From: Mycobacterium parmense
GTDB lineage: Bacteria; Actinomycetota; Actinomycetes; Mycobacteriales; Mycobacteriaceae
Length of the DNA stretch: 64,000 bases
Assembly: GCF_010730575.1 (NCBI RefSeq)
Contig: NZ_AP022614.1
Coordinates: 4,526,001-4,590,000, forward strand
Direction of reading: 5' to 3'
The position numbers and the translations under genes are program-made. The number at the start of each line of letters is the position of its first letter. Positions within the stretch are counted from its first letter, which is position 1. Shown here one piece after another: positions 31,519 to 41,092 of this stretch. The notes beneath the pieces were generated by a model, which saw only the letters and a list, made by a program, of their open reading frames with translations, made no database searches and was not told where the DNA came from.

Positions 31519-33225
31519 CTAACTCGGCGAGACGACGACCGTTCGCGTGCTGTCGCCGGCGCGCCGCGTGACGCGCCGGGCATCCAGCTGCTCGAGCAGC
31601 GGCACCGCGACCCGGCGGGTGGTCCCGAGCGCGCGGCGCGCCTCGCTGACCGTGAACGGCTGCCGCAGCGTCGCCAGGACGGCGGCCGCGCGCTCGAACG
31701 CGCCGGGCCCCAGCACCACCCCGTCGGCGATCCGGGTCAGCCGCCCGGCGCGCACCGCCGCGGCCAGCTCGCGGGGCCCCAGCTTCAGCTCGGCCAACTC
31801 GTCGGCCTCCGGCGCTCGAAACGGCTCGGCGGCCAGCCACTCCTCGAGCGTGCGCAGGGCCTTGTCCACCCGCGCCGGCAGGTCCGCGCCCGGCACGCGC
31901 ACCACCCCGTCGGCAACCTGAAGGCCGGTGCCCTCGAGCAGCCCCGACACCAACTCCGCCGCGGGCAACCCCGCGCGCTGCCGCAACGTCTCCAGCGGCA
32001 TGCCCGCCGCGATGTCGTGATCGTCCGCCCAGCGCCGCACCGTGGCGGTCGCGGCCTCGCGCCGGGCGGCCCACCACTGCGGGTCCACCATCCAGTCGCC
32101 CACCCGGAGGCCGACGGGCGGCAGCCCCATGGCCCGCAGCTCGGCCACCGGGGCGCACTCGGGCGGGGGGACCCGGCCCGTCGCCAGCTCCGCGGCCCGC
32201 TCGCGAGCCGCGCCCCTGCGGCGCAACGCGGGCGGCCGGACGTCGAGCACCTCGATGCCGGCCGCGATCCGGTGCTCCCCGGGGTCGCGCAGCAGCCCGA
32301 CATCCCCGACCCGCAGCGGCAGCGGCGTGGCCAGGCGCAGCCGCGCCGCCGCCGTTCCCAGTTGACGGACCTGCGCCGGCACGGCCGCGGACCCGATGTG
32401 CAGGACGAGCCGGCGGTGCAGGGTGTCCGCAGAGCGCAGCGACACGTCGACCTCGGCGGTGTCCAGCCAGGCGCCCGGTGTCCGGACCGCGTCGCCGCGG
32501 CCGATGTCCCTGCGGTCGACACCGCGCAGGTTCAGCGCGACGCGCGCCACCGCGCCGAGCGCCGCCCGGTCGCGGCCCAGCGATTGCAGCCCGCGGACCG
32601 TGACGCGCCGGCCGGCGTGTTCCAGCTCGTCGCCCACCCGGATCGTGCCCGCCGCCAGGGTGCCGGTCACCACGGTGCCCGCACCCCGCACGGTGAAGCT
32701 CCGGTCGACCCACAGCCGCACGTCGGCGCCCGGGTCCGGGGCCGGGAGTCGGCCGGTCAGCGCCGACAGCTCCGTGCGCACCCGGTCCAGGTCGGTGCCG
32801 ATCGCGACGGGGGCGCCCGCGAGCGAGCTGGCGGCGAACCGCTCGGACACCTGGGCGACGGCCGGCCCGGGGTCGGCGAGGTCGGCCTTGCTGATGACCA
32901 CCAGGCCGTGGCGCACCCCGAGGGCGTCCAGGGCCGCCAGGTGCTCTTCGGACTGCGGCATCCAGCCCTCGGTGGCGGCGACGACGAACATCACCGCCGG
33001 GACCGGTCCGGCCCCGGCCAGCATGTTGGCCACGAAGCGCTGGTGGCCCGGGACGTCGACGAACGCCAACTGACGCCCGTCGACCTCGGTCCAGGCGAAG
33101 CCCAGGTCGATGGTCAGGCCGCGGCGTTGTTCCTCGGCCAGCCGGTCGGGCCACATGCCGGTGAGCCGGTGCAACAGGGTGGTCTTGCCGTGGTCGACGT
33201 GCCCGGCGGTGGCTAGGACGAACAC
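31519..33225 (-). CDS. selB: selenocysteine-specific translation elongation factor SelB
   Basis: A 568-aa GTPase (E. coli SelB is 614 aa). The N-terminus has the G1 loop GHVDHGKTTLL (residues 8-18), the G3 motif DVPGHQRF and the G4 motif ISKAD. Domain II has DRSFTVRGAGTVVTGTL. The C-terminal ~250 residues form winged-helix repeats that bind the SECIS hairpin (ending EARRALGTTRRVAVPLLEQLDARRVTRR). It delivers Sec-tRNA to the ribosome at the recoded UGA. GTG start; overlaps selA by 13 bp. A complete gene with no sign of decay. Confidence 0.95.
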   Translation of the reverse strand: MFVLATAGHVDHGKTTLLHRLTGMWPDRLAEEQRRGLTIDLGFAWTEVDGRQLAFVDVPGHQRFVANMLAGAGPVPAVMFVVAATEGWMPQSEEHLAALDALGVRHGLVVISKADLADPGPAVAQVSERFAASSLAGAPVAIGTDLDRVRTELSALTGRLPAPDPGADVRLWVDRSFTVRGAGTVVTGTLAAGTIRVGDELEHAGRRVTVRGLQSLGRDRAALGAVARVALNLRGVDRRDIGRGDAVRTPGAWLDTAEVDVSLRSADTLHRRLVLHIGSAAVPAQVRQLGTAAARLRLATPLPLRVGDVGLLRDPGEHRIAAGIEVLDVRPPALRRRGAARERAAELATGRVPPPECAPVAELRAMGLPPVGLRVGDWMVDPQWWAARREAATATVRRWADDHDIAAGMPLETLRQRAGLPAAELVSGLLEGTGLQVADGVVRVPGADLPARVDKALRTLEEWLAAEPFRAPEADELAELKLGPRELAAAVRAGRLTRIADGVVLGPGAFERAAAVLATLRQPFTVSEARRALGTTRRVAVPLLEQLDARRVTRRAGDSTRTVVVSPS

Positions 33226-34493
33226 GCCCGCACCGCCGCCACCAGCAGCTCGTCGTCCTCGGGCGCGACCGTGCGCAGATCCAGCAGGCAGCGGCCCGCC
33301 TCCAGCCGGCCGACGACCGGCGGGCTGCCCCTACGCAGCGCGGCGGCGTAGGGCTCGGGCAGGCTCACCCCGGCGCTGGGCAGTTCGACGCCCGGCGCCC
33401 CGCCGCCGCCGACGGCCGCGACGCAGTCCACCGCGACCGCGCCGGGCAGCGCCGCGGCGACGCGCTCGGCGCGGGCGCGCAGCTGCGCCACGTCGGCGGC
33501 CAGCGCCCGGGCCACCGGTGGTGGCGGCCCCACCAGGGTCGCCTCCAGCGCGGCCAGCGTCAGCTTGTCCACCCGTAGGGCGCGCGCCGCCGGGTGCCGG
33601 CGCAGCCGGTCGATCAGCGCGGCGTCGCCCAGCAGCAGGCCGGCCTGCGGGCCGCCGAGCAGCTTGTCACCGCTGGCGGTGACCAGGTCCGCGCCGGCGC
33701 GCAGCGCCGACGTCGCGTCCGGCTCGTCGGGCAGCGCCGGGTGCGGGGTCAGCAGCCCGGAGCCGATGTCCACCACGAGCGGGACGTCGAGACCCGCCAG
33801 CTCGGTGACGCTCACCGCCGAGGTGAACCCGCTGAGGCGGAAGTTCGACGGGTGCACCTTCAGCACGAAGCCGGTGTCGGGCCCGATCGCCTCGGCGTAG
33901 TCGCGCAGCGCGGTGCGGTTGGTGGTGCCGACCTCGCGCAGCCGCGCACCGGTGCACGCCAGCAGATCCGGGATCCGGAAGCCGTCACCGATTTCGACGA
34001 GTTCGCCCCGGCTGATCACGATCTCGCGGTCGGGCGCCAGCGTCAGCGCGGTCAGCAGCAGCGCGGCCGCGTTGTTGTTGACCACGTGCACGCCGCCGGC
34101 GGCCGGGACCGCGCGGGCCAGCGCCGCCAGCGCGCCCCGGCCCCGCCGCGCGCGCCGCCCGGTCTGCAGGTCGAACTCGACGTCCGTGGTGCCGGCCGCG
34201 GCGATCAACGCGTCGAGCGCTGCCCCCGACAGCGGCGCCCGGCCCAGGTTGGTGTGCACCACGACACCGGTGGCGTTGACGACGGGCCGCAGGCTCGACG
34301 CGGTGGCGGGCAGCGCGGCGACGGCGCATTCGGCGACCCGGTCGGGCTCGATCTCACCGGCGCGGGCCCGCTGCTGCGCGTCGGCGATCACGGCCTTCAC
34401 CAGCGCGCGGCCCAGCACGCGCTGCGCCTCGAGAAGGCGGGGATCGGCGAGCAGGGTGTCGGTGCCCGGCACCCGGCGGCGCGGGTCGCTCAT
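33213..34493 (-). CDS. selA: L-seryl-tRNA(Sec) selenium transferase SelA
   Basis: A 426-aa PLP enzyme that converts Ser-tRNA(Sec) to Sec-tRNA(Sec) using selenophosphate. VVNATGVVVHTNLGRAPLS (71-89) is the family signature, and the PLP lysine is Lys277 in TASGDKLLGGPQAG. The ATG (MSDPRRRVPG) sits 18 bp downstream of the tRNA-Sec gene on the same strand, so selC-selA-selB form one unit. Length is close to E. coli SelA (463 aa), with a shorter N-terminus. Confidence 0.95.
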   Translation of the reverse strand: MSDPRRRVPGTDTLLADPRLLEAQRVLGRALVKAVIADAQQRARAGEIEPDRVAECAVAALPATASSLRPVVNATGVVVHTNLGRAPLSGAALDALIAAAGTTDVEFDLQTGRRARRGRGALAALARAVPAAGGVHVVNNNAAALLLTALTLAPDREIVISRGELVEIGDGFRIPDLLACTGARLREVGTTNRTALRDYAEAIGPDTGFVLKVHPSNFRLSGFTSAVSVTELAGLDVPLVVDIGSGLLTPHPALPDEPDATSALRAGADLVTASGDKLLGGPQAGLLLGDAALIDRLRRHPAARALRVDKLTLAALEATLVGPPPPVARALAADVAQLRARAERVAAALPGAVAVDCVAAVGGGGAPGVELPSAGVSLPEPYAAALRRGSPPVVGRLEAGRCLLDLRTVAPEDDELLVAAVRACSS

Positions 34494-34511
34494 GCCGCAC
34501 CCCAGGGAGCA

Positions 34512-34606
34512 TGGCGGAGGCGGACGGGAATCGAACCCGCCAGCGGCAGCGTCTGCCGTTCGACGGTTTTGAAGACCGCGCCGGTCACCAGACCGGACAC
34601 GCCTCC
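34512..34606 (-). tRNA. selC: tRNA-Sec (anticodon UCA)
   Basis: A 95-nt tRNA with an encoded CCA end. The acceptor strands GGAGGCG and CGCCTCC pair, the anticodon arm reads GCGGTCTTCAAAACCGTC with anticodon TCA, and there is a long variable arm (CGAACGGCAGACGCTGCCGCTG). The T-arm is GCGGGTTCGATTCCCGT. The UCA anticodon, 95-nt length and long variable arm match bacterial selenocysteine tRNAs. It is 28 bp from the divergent selD. Confidence 0.95.
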
Positions 34607-34634
34607 CTGGACCATGCGGACAATTATGGACGCC
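34607..34634. promoter_or_regulatory. 28-bp divergent spacer between selC and selD
   Basis: Both transcription units must start from this very short spacer or from inside the flanking genes. On the minus strand CATAAT (complement of 34623-34628) would be a -10 box 17 bp before the mature tRNA end. For selD, little room exists for a ribosome site, so a leaderless or near-leaderless mRNA is possible. Confidence 0.35.
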
Positions 34635-35627
34635 ATGACCTATCGCCTCACCCAGTACGCCCACGGCGGCGGCTGCGCGTGCAAGATCCCGCCCGCCGAG
34701 CTCGAGGACGTCATCGGCGGTCTCGGGGTGGTCGCGCCGCGCGACCCGGCCGGGGAGCTGCTGGTGGGGCTGGACGGCGGTGACGACGCCGCGGTGGTGC
34801 GCCTCGAAAACGGCACGGCGCTGATCGCGACGACGGATTTCTTCACGCCGGTGGTGGACGACGCCTACGACTGGGGCCGGATCGCGGCCACCAACGCGCT
34901 GTCGGACGTGTACGCGATGGGCGGGCGCCCGGTGGTCGCGGTGAACCTGCTGGGCTGGCCGCGCGACGTGTTGCCGTTCGAGCTGGCGGCCGAGACGCTG
35001 CGCGGCGGGATGGACGTCTGCGCGCTGGCCGGCTGCCACCTGGCCGGCGGGCACAGCGTCGACGACCCGGAACCCAAATACGGGCTGGCGGTCACCGGGA
35101 TCGCGGACCCGAACCGGTTGCTGCGCAACAACTCCGGCAAGGCGGGTACGCCGCTGTCGCTGACCAAGCCGCTCGGGGTCGGCGTGCTGAACGCCAGGCA
35201 CAAGGCCACCGGCGAGCGCTTCGAGCAGGCGATCGAGGTGATGACCACCCTCAACGCCGCGGCGGCCGGCGCGGCGCTGGCGGCCGGCGTCGAATGTGCA
35301 ACGGACATCACGGGTTTCGGTCTGCTGGGACACCTGCACAAGCTGGCGCGGGCCAGCGGCGTCACGGCGGTGATCGAGTCGGCGGCGGTGCCCTACCTGG
35401 AGGGCGCGCGCGAGGCGCTGGCGGCCGGCTACGTCAGCGGCGGCACCCGGCGAAACCTCGACTGGGTCGCGCCGCACGCCGACCTGGCGCGGATCGGCGA
35501 GGACGACGCTTTGCTGCTCGCCGACGCGCAGACCTCGGGCGGCCTGCTGATCGCCGGGGAGATCCCCGGAGCGCCCGTCATCGGGGAGCTGACGGCGCGC
35601 CGCGAGCACACCATCGTGGTCCGCTGA
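34635..35627 (+). CDS. selD: selenide, water dikinase SelD (selenophosphate synthase)
   Basis: A 330-aa enzyme that makes selenophosphate from selenide and ATP. AHGGGCACK holds the catalytic Cys14 and Lys17 (so SelD itself is not a selenoprotein, unlike in some species). DGGDDAAVV and TDFFTPVVDDAYDWGRIAATNALSDVYAMGG bind ATP and Mg. CATDITGFGLLGHL is the conserved C-terminal motif. An ATG three codons upstream (34626) is also possible. fdhA follows 38 bp later on the same strand. Confidence 0.95.
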   Translation: MTYRLTQYAHGGGCACKIPPAELEDVIGGLGVVAPRDPAGELLVGLDGGDDAAVVRLENGTALIATTDFFTPVVDDAYDWGRIAATNALSDVYAMGGRPVVAVNLLGWPRDVLPFELAAETLRGGMDVCALAGCHLAGGHSVDDPEPKYGLAVTGIADPNRLLRNNSGKAGTPLSLTKPLGVGVLNARHKATGERFEQAIEVMTTLNAAAAGAALAAGVECATDITGFGLLGHLHKLARASGVTAVIESAAVPYLEGAREALAAGYVSGGTRRNLDWVAPHADLARIGEDDALLLADAQTSGGLLIAGEIPGAPVIGELTARREHTIVVR

Positions 35628-35665
35628 CCGGGTGCGGTATCGCGGTGACGCACTAGGGTGAGGGA

Positions 35666-38600
35666 ATGGCACTGCCGAAGATCTTCCTGGAATGGCCCGT
35701 CGTGCGTCAGTGGCGTTCACCGGACAAGCTCGGCCGCGGCTCGGCGGTGACCTCCAGGCACACCCGCGCCGTCACCCCGCGCACCACGACGGCCGACCGG
35801 GTCGTGCAGAGCATCTGCCCGTACTGCGCCGTGGGATGCGGTCAGCGCGTGTACGTCAAGGACGAGCGCGTCGTCCAGATCGAGGGCGACCCCGACTCCC
35901 CGATCTCGCGAGGCCGGCTGTGCCCCAAGGGTTCCGCGAGCGAACAACTGGTGAATTCGCCGGGCCGGCAGCACCACGTGCTCTACCGCGCGCCGCGGGC
36001 GACGCAGTGGCAGCCCCTCGAGCTGGACACCGCGATCGACATGATCGCCGACCGCTTCCTGGAGGCCCGCCGCAACAGCTGGCAGGACATCGACAAGAAG
36101 GGCAACCTGCTGCGCCGCACCATGGGCATCGCCGCGCTCGGCGGGGCCACGCTGGACAACGAGGAGAACTATCTCATCAAGAAGTTGTTCACGGCCGCGG
36201 GCGCCATCCAGATCGAGAACCAAGCCCGTATTTGACACTCCGCCACGGTTCCCGGTCTGGGAGCCTCCTTCGGGCGCGGCGGCGCCACCCAGTCACTGCA
36301 AGACATGGCCAATGCCGACTGCATCGTCATCCAGGGCTCCAACATGGCCGAGTGCCACCCGGTGGGATTCCAGTGGGTCGAGGAGGCCAGGGCGCGGGGC
36401 GCGCGGATCATCCACGTCGACCCGCGGTTCACCCGGACGTCGGCGGTGTCGGACCGGCACATCCCGATCCGGGCCGGGTCGGACGTGGTGCTGCTCGGCG
36501 CCCTGATCAACCACGTCCTTGCCAATGATCTCTGGTTCAAGGAGTACGTGGTCGCCTACACCAACGCCGCGACGCTGATCAACGAGGACTTCAGGGACGC
36601 CGAGGACCTCGGCGGTCTGTTCTCCGGCTTCGACCCGCAGACCGGCCAGTACGACACGTCGACGTGGGCCTACGAGGAGGAAGGCAACGGTCAGGTCGAG
36701 TCCGCCGGCGGCGGCCACACGCACGGTGCCACCGCCTCGGACAGCGCGGCCGGTCACCAGCAGGGCAGCGGAGGTCCGCCGCTCGCGCACGCCCGCGTGA
36801 AGCGCGACGAGACCCTGCAGCACCCGCGAACGGTCTTCCAGATCGTCAAGCGCCACTACGGCCGCTACACCCCGCAGATGGTCACCGAGGTGTGCGGCAT
36901 CAGCCGCGAGGACTTCGACTACCTCGCGCGCAGTATCGTCGAGAACTCCGGGCGCGAGCGCACCACCTGCTTCGCGTACGCCGTCGGATGGACGCAGCAC
37001 ACCCTCGGTGCCCAATTCATCCGCACCGCAACCATTCTGCAGCTCCTGCTGGGCAACGTCGGCCGGCCCGGCAGCGGCATCATGGCGCTGCGCGGACACG
37101 CCACCATCCAGGGCTCCACCGACATCCCCACGCTGTTCAACCTGCTGCCCGGGTACCTGCCGATGCCCAAGGCGGGCATGCACGACACGCTGGACGCCTA
37201 TCTCAATGCGGTCGGGTCGAAGAGACAGAAGGGCTTCTGGGCCAACGCCGACGCCTACACGGTCAGCCTGCTCAAGGCGTGGTGGGGCGAGGCGGCCACC
37301 GAGGACAACGACTGGGCGTACGACTACCTGCCGCGTCTGACCGGCCCGCACGGCACCTACCAGACCCTGATGGGAATGCTGGACGACGAGGTCCAGGGCT
37401 ACTTCCTGCTGGGCCAGAACCCCGCGGTCGGCTCGGCCCACGGCCGGTTGCAGCGGCTCGGCATGGCCCACCTCAAGTGGCTGGTGGTGCGCGATCTCAA
37501 CCTCATCGAGTCGGCCACCTGGTGGAAGGACGGGCCGGAGATCGCGTCGGGCGAACTGAAGACCGAGGAGATCGAGACCGAGGTGTTCTTCCTGCCGGCG
37601 GCCACCCACGTGGAGAAGGCCGGGTCGTTCACCCAGACCCAGCGGCTGGTGCAGTGGCGGCACAAGGCCGTCGAGCCGCCCGGTCAGTGCCAGAGCGAGT
37701 TGCAGTTCTTCTTCGAGCTGGGCAAGCGGATCCGGCAGCGGCTGGCCGGTTCGACCGACGAGCGCGACCGGCCGCTGCTGGACCTGACGTGGGACTACCC
37801 GACCGACGAGCACGGCGAGCCAGACGGCGAGGCCGTGCTGGCCGAGATCAACGGCTATCACCTCTCCAACACCGCCGGCCCGAACGCGCGAAAGCCGTTG
37901 TCGTCGTACACCGAGATGCGCGCCGACGGGTCGACCGCGGGCGGCTGCTGGATCTACACCGGCGTCTACGCCGGCGCCACCAACCAGGCCGCGCGCCGCG
38001 TTCCCCACGGGGGCCCGTCACCGAGCCAGCAGGAATGGGGCTGGGCGTGGCCCGCCGACCGCCGGATCCTCTACAACCGCGCCTCCGCCGACCCGGACGG
38101 CAAGCCGTGGAGCGAGCGCAAGCGCTACATCTGGTGGGACGACACCCAACAGCGTTGGGTCGGCTACGACGTGGCCGACTTCCCGGCCGACCGGGCGCCG
38201 GGCAGCCGGCCCGATCCCGACGTCGGCGGCCCCGACGCGCTCGCCGGCGACGACCCGTTCGTCATGCAGGCCGACGGCAAGGGCTGGCTGTTCGCTCCGA
38301 AGGGTGTCGTCGACGGGCCGCTGCCCACGCACTACGAGCCCCAGGAATCCCCGGTGGCCAACGCGCTGTATCCCCAGCAGCAGAATCCGGCGCGAATCAC
38401 GTTCCCGCGCAAGGACAATCTCAGCGCACCCAGCGCCGGTGAACCCGGGGCCGAGGTCTACCCCTACGTGTTCACCACCTACCGGCTCACCGAGCACCAC
38501 ACCGCCGGCGGGATGAGCCGGTGGCTGCCCTATCTCTCGGAGCTGCAGCCCGAGATGTTCTGCGAGGTGTCCAAGGAGCTGGCGGCCGAACGCGGACTCG

Positions 38601-38995
38601 AGCCCTACGGGTGGGCCACCATCGTCTCGCCGCGCGCGGCGATCGAAGCCCGCGTGCTGGTCACCGCGCGCCTGGCGCCGCTGGTGGTCGGCGGCCGCAC
38701 GGTGCACCAGATCGGCCTGCCGTATCACTGGGGCGTGGGGGGCGACGCGGTGGTCAGCGGGGACGCCGCCAACGACCTCCTCGGCATTACGCTCGACCCC
38801 AACGTGCAGATCCAGGAGTCCAAGGCCGGGTCCTGCGACATCCGGCCCGGGCGCCGCCCGCAGGGTGAGGAACTGCTGCGCCTGATCGCCGACTACCAAT
38901 CCCGTTCGGGCGCAACGGCCGAGACCGGCAACACACGACTGAGCGACGCCGTCTGGAAAGGGGGAGCCGATGGGGCTGCTGAGCGGTCCGAGTGA
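35666..38995 (+). CDS. fdhA: formate dehydrogenase catalytic subunit, selenoprotein (in-frame UGA at 36233-36235 read as Sec190)
   Basis: Read through the UGA, the gene gives 1109 residues; stopping there would yield only 189. The N-terminal 4Fe-4S site is Cys51, Cys54, Cys58 and Cys86 (CPYCAVGC ... LCPKG). The Sec context is NQARI-U-HSATVPGLGASFGRGG, the classical formate dehydrogenase active site. ADCIVIQGSNMAECHPVGF and the C-terminal molybdopterin-binding domain (GWATIVSPRAAIEARV) follow. It oxidises formate to CO2 on a bis-MGD cofactor. Unlike E. coli FdnG there is no twin-arginine signal, so a cytoplasmic location is likely. A Gly/His-rich insert is at ~residues 345-375. It overlaps fdhB by 26 bp. 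Confidence 0.95.
36247..36265 (+). promoter_or_regulatory. bacterial SECIS element of fdhA
   Basis: GGTTCCC and GGGAGCC form a 7-bp stem (one G-U pair) with the loop GGTCT. The loop begins exactly 18 nt after the UGA at 36233-36235. E. coli fdhF has the same GGUCU apical loop at the same spacing, and the loop G and U there contact SelB. This is the signal that makes the UGA code for selenocysteine. Confidence 0.88.
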
Positions 38996-39944
38996 CCCGG
39001 CCACCGACGCCGGCTGGGTCGACCCGAAGCCGCGCAAGGGGTTCTTCACCGACACCTCGATCTGCATCGGCTGCAAGGCGTGCGAGGTGGCCTGCAAGGA
39101 GTGGAACCGCAACCCGCGCGACGGCGACCTGGAGCTGCTGGGTTCGTCCTACGACAACACGGGCGCGTTGGGCGCCAGCACGTGGCGGCACGTGGCGTTC
39201 ATCGAGCAGGGCCGGGACCGGATCGCGCAGGCACGCGATTCCGGCCGCGCCCTGATCGATCTGGGGATGCCGGCGCTTCCCGGTGCCGGCGCGGGCGGCG
39301 AACCCGTCGCGCCGCCGCACACGCCGGAGTTCCGGTGGCTGATGTCCTCGGACGTGTGCAAGCACTGCACGCACGCCGGCTGCCTGGACGTCTGCCCGAC
39401 GGGTGCGTTGTTCCGCACCGAGTTCGGCACCGTCGTCGTGCAGGACGACGTCTGCAACGGCTGCGGCACCTGCGTGGCGGGCTGCCCGTTCGGGGTGGTC
39501 GAGCGCCGCAGCGACGGCACGTACGCGACGCCGGTGGACCGGCCCGGCCGGCCCGCCGAGAAGTTCGTCACGGGCGTCGCGCAGAAGTGCACCCTGTGCT
39601 ACGACCGGCTGGTCGAAGACCAGATCCCGGCCTGCGCCCAGACCTGCCCCACCACGTCGATCAAGTTCGGCGACCACGACGACCTGGTGGTCACGGCGCG
39701 GGAACGGGTCGCCGCCCTGCACGCGCAGGGCCTCACCGAGGCGCGCCTCTACGGCGCCAACGAGTTCGACGGCGTCGGGGGCACCGGTTCGGTCTTCCTG
39801 CTGCTCGACGAGCCGGAGGTGTACGGGCTGCCGCCGGACCCGCGGGTCTGCACGGCCGACCTGCCGCAGATGTTCAAGCGCGCGGGGGTGGCGGCGGCCG
39901 GGATGGTCGCCGCCGCCGCGCTGGCGTTCTGGAAGGGCCGGTAG
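38970..39944 (+). CDS. fdhB: formate dehydrogenase iron-sulfur subunit
   Basis: A 324-aa ferredoxin-type subunit with four 4Fe-4S motifs: CIGCKACEVACKEWN, CKHCTHAGCLDVCP, CNGCGTCVAGCP and CTLCYDRL ... PACAQTCP. It passes electrons from FdhA to the membrane subunit. The C-terminus (GVAAAGMVAAAALAFW) is hydrophobic and would anchor it, as in E. coli FdnH. The ATG is preceded by GGGGGAG and overlaps fdhA, so translation is coupled. Confidence 0.94.
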   Translation: MGLLSGPSDPATDAGWVDPKPRKGFFTDTSICIGCKACEVACKEWNRNPRDGDLELLGSSYDNTGALGASTWRHVAFIEQGRDRIAQARDSGRALIDLGMPALPGAGAGGEPVAPPHTPEFRWLMSSDVCKHCTHAGCLDVCPTGALFRTEFGTVVVQDDVCNGCGTCVAGCPFGVVERRSDGTYATPVDRPGRPAEKFVTGVAQKCTLCYDRLVEDQIPACAQTCPTTSIKFGDHDDLVVTARERVAALHAQGLTEARLYGANEFDGVGGTGSVFLLLDEPEVYGLPPDPRVCTADLPQMFKRAGVAAAGMVAAAALAFWKGR

Positions 39945-39948
39945 CCGG

Positions 39949-41037
39949 GTGAGCACCTCCGAATACGACAGCCTGCGCCCGCCCGAGCCCGAGGGCGGCC
40001 GGCGCCGCGGCCGCAGGCGGTCCGGCCGCCGGGGCGGCAGAAACGACGGCTCACGTGAGATGCCGATGGTCCCCGAGGCCGAGTTCAGCTCCTATTACGG
40101 GCGTCCGGTGATCAAGCCCCCACCGTGGGAGGCCGAGGTGGGCGCCTACCTGTTCCTGGGCGGCGTGGCGGGCGGCTCCGGTCTGCTGGCCGCCGGCGCG
40201 CAGCTCACCGGTCGGGAGGCATTGCGCCGCAACACCCGCCTGACCGGGTTCGTGGCGGTGCTGCTGAGCCTGGCCGCCCTGGTCAAGGACCTGGGCCGGC
40301 CGGAGCGCTTCCTGAACATGCTGCGCACATTCAAGCCGACGTCGCCGATGAACCTGGGCTCCTGGATCCTGAGCGCCTACAGCGCCGGCCTGTCGGTCGC
40401 CGCCGCCTCGGAGATCGACCGGATGACCGGCAGCCGGCTCCCGTTGGGCCCGTTGCGCCCGGTCCTGCGCGGCGTGGAGGGCCCGGCCGGGCTGGAGGCC
40501 GCGGTGCTCGCGGCGCCGCTGGCCGTCTACACCGCGGTGCTGCTGGCCGACACCGCCATCCCGACCTGGAACGCCGCCCACGAGGACCTGCCGTTCGTGT
40601 TCGTCAGCTCGGCGAGCCTGGCGGCGTCGGGGCTGGCGATGGTCACCACGCCGGTGGCCGAGGCGGGCCCGGCCCGCGTGCTGGCCGTCCTGGGCGTGCT
40701 GGGTGACCTGGTGGCGACGAGGGTGATGGAACGGCGGATGGACCCGGTGGCCGCCGAACCGCTCCATCACGGCCGCCCGGGCCACATGCTGCGCTACAGC
40801 GAACGACTGGTGATCGCCGGCGGGCTGGGGACGCTGCTCGGCGGTCGCAACCGCGGGGTCGCGGTGGTGTCCGGCCTGGCGCTGGCGACGGCGTCGGCCC
40901 TGACCCGGTTCGGCGTGTTCGAGGCGGGTAAGGAATCGGCCCGCCACCCGCGTTACACGATCGAGCCGCAGAAGCGCAGGCTCGCGGCCCGCCGGTCGGC
41001 CGGCATCACCGGCGACTCGATCACCACCGCGGGCTGA
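39949..41037 (+). CDS. NrfD/PsrC-type membrane subunit of formate dehydrogenase
   Basis: A 362-aa integral membrane protein. The first ~60 residues are charged ([13 protein letters not shown]). About eight helices follow (VGAYLFLGGVAGGSGLLAAG, TGFVAVLLSLAALVKDLGRP, and more). LGRPERFLNMLRTFKPTSPMNLGSW is the NrfD-family motif. This type binds quinone without haem, unlike the cytochrome b FdnI of E. coli. Start GTG at 39949, 4 bp after fdhB. Last gene of selD-fdhABC. Confidence 0.88.
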   Translation: MSTSEYDSLRPPEPEGGRRRGRRRSGRRGGRNDGSREMPMVPEAEFSSYYGRPVIKPPPWEAEVGAYLFLGGVAGGSGLLAAGAQLTGREALRRNTRLTGFVAVLLSLAALVKDLGRPERFLNMLRTFKPTSPMNLGSWILSAYSAGLSVAAASEIDRMTGSRLPLGPLRPVLRGVEGPAGLEAAVLAAPLAVYTAVLLADTAIPTWNAAHEDLPFVFVSSASLAASGLAMVTTPVAEAGPARVLAVLGVLGDLVATRVMERRMDPVAAEPLHHGRPGHMLRYSERLVIAGGLGTLLGGRNRGVAVVSGLALATASALTRFGVFEAGKESARHPRYTIEPQKRRLAARRSAGITGDSITTAG

Positions 41038-41092
41038 GCCCCTTACGGGGTCGCCCGTTTTGCACCGCCCGCACCAGGGTACGTATGCGCCT

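Noticed and set aside
34512..34606. tRNA-Sec region read as a plus-strand gene continuing into selD
   Set aside because: The T-arm, anticodon loop and CCA end are all correct only on the minus strand.
36233..36235. Reading fdhA as a gene broken by a stop codon
   Set aside because: The TGA lies exactly at the formate dehydrogenase active-site position (NQARI-U-HSATV), a SECIS hairpin follows at the right distance, and all Sec factors are next to it.
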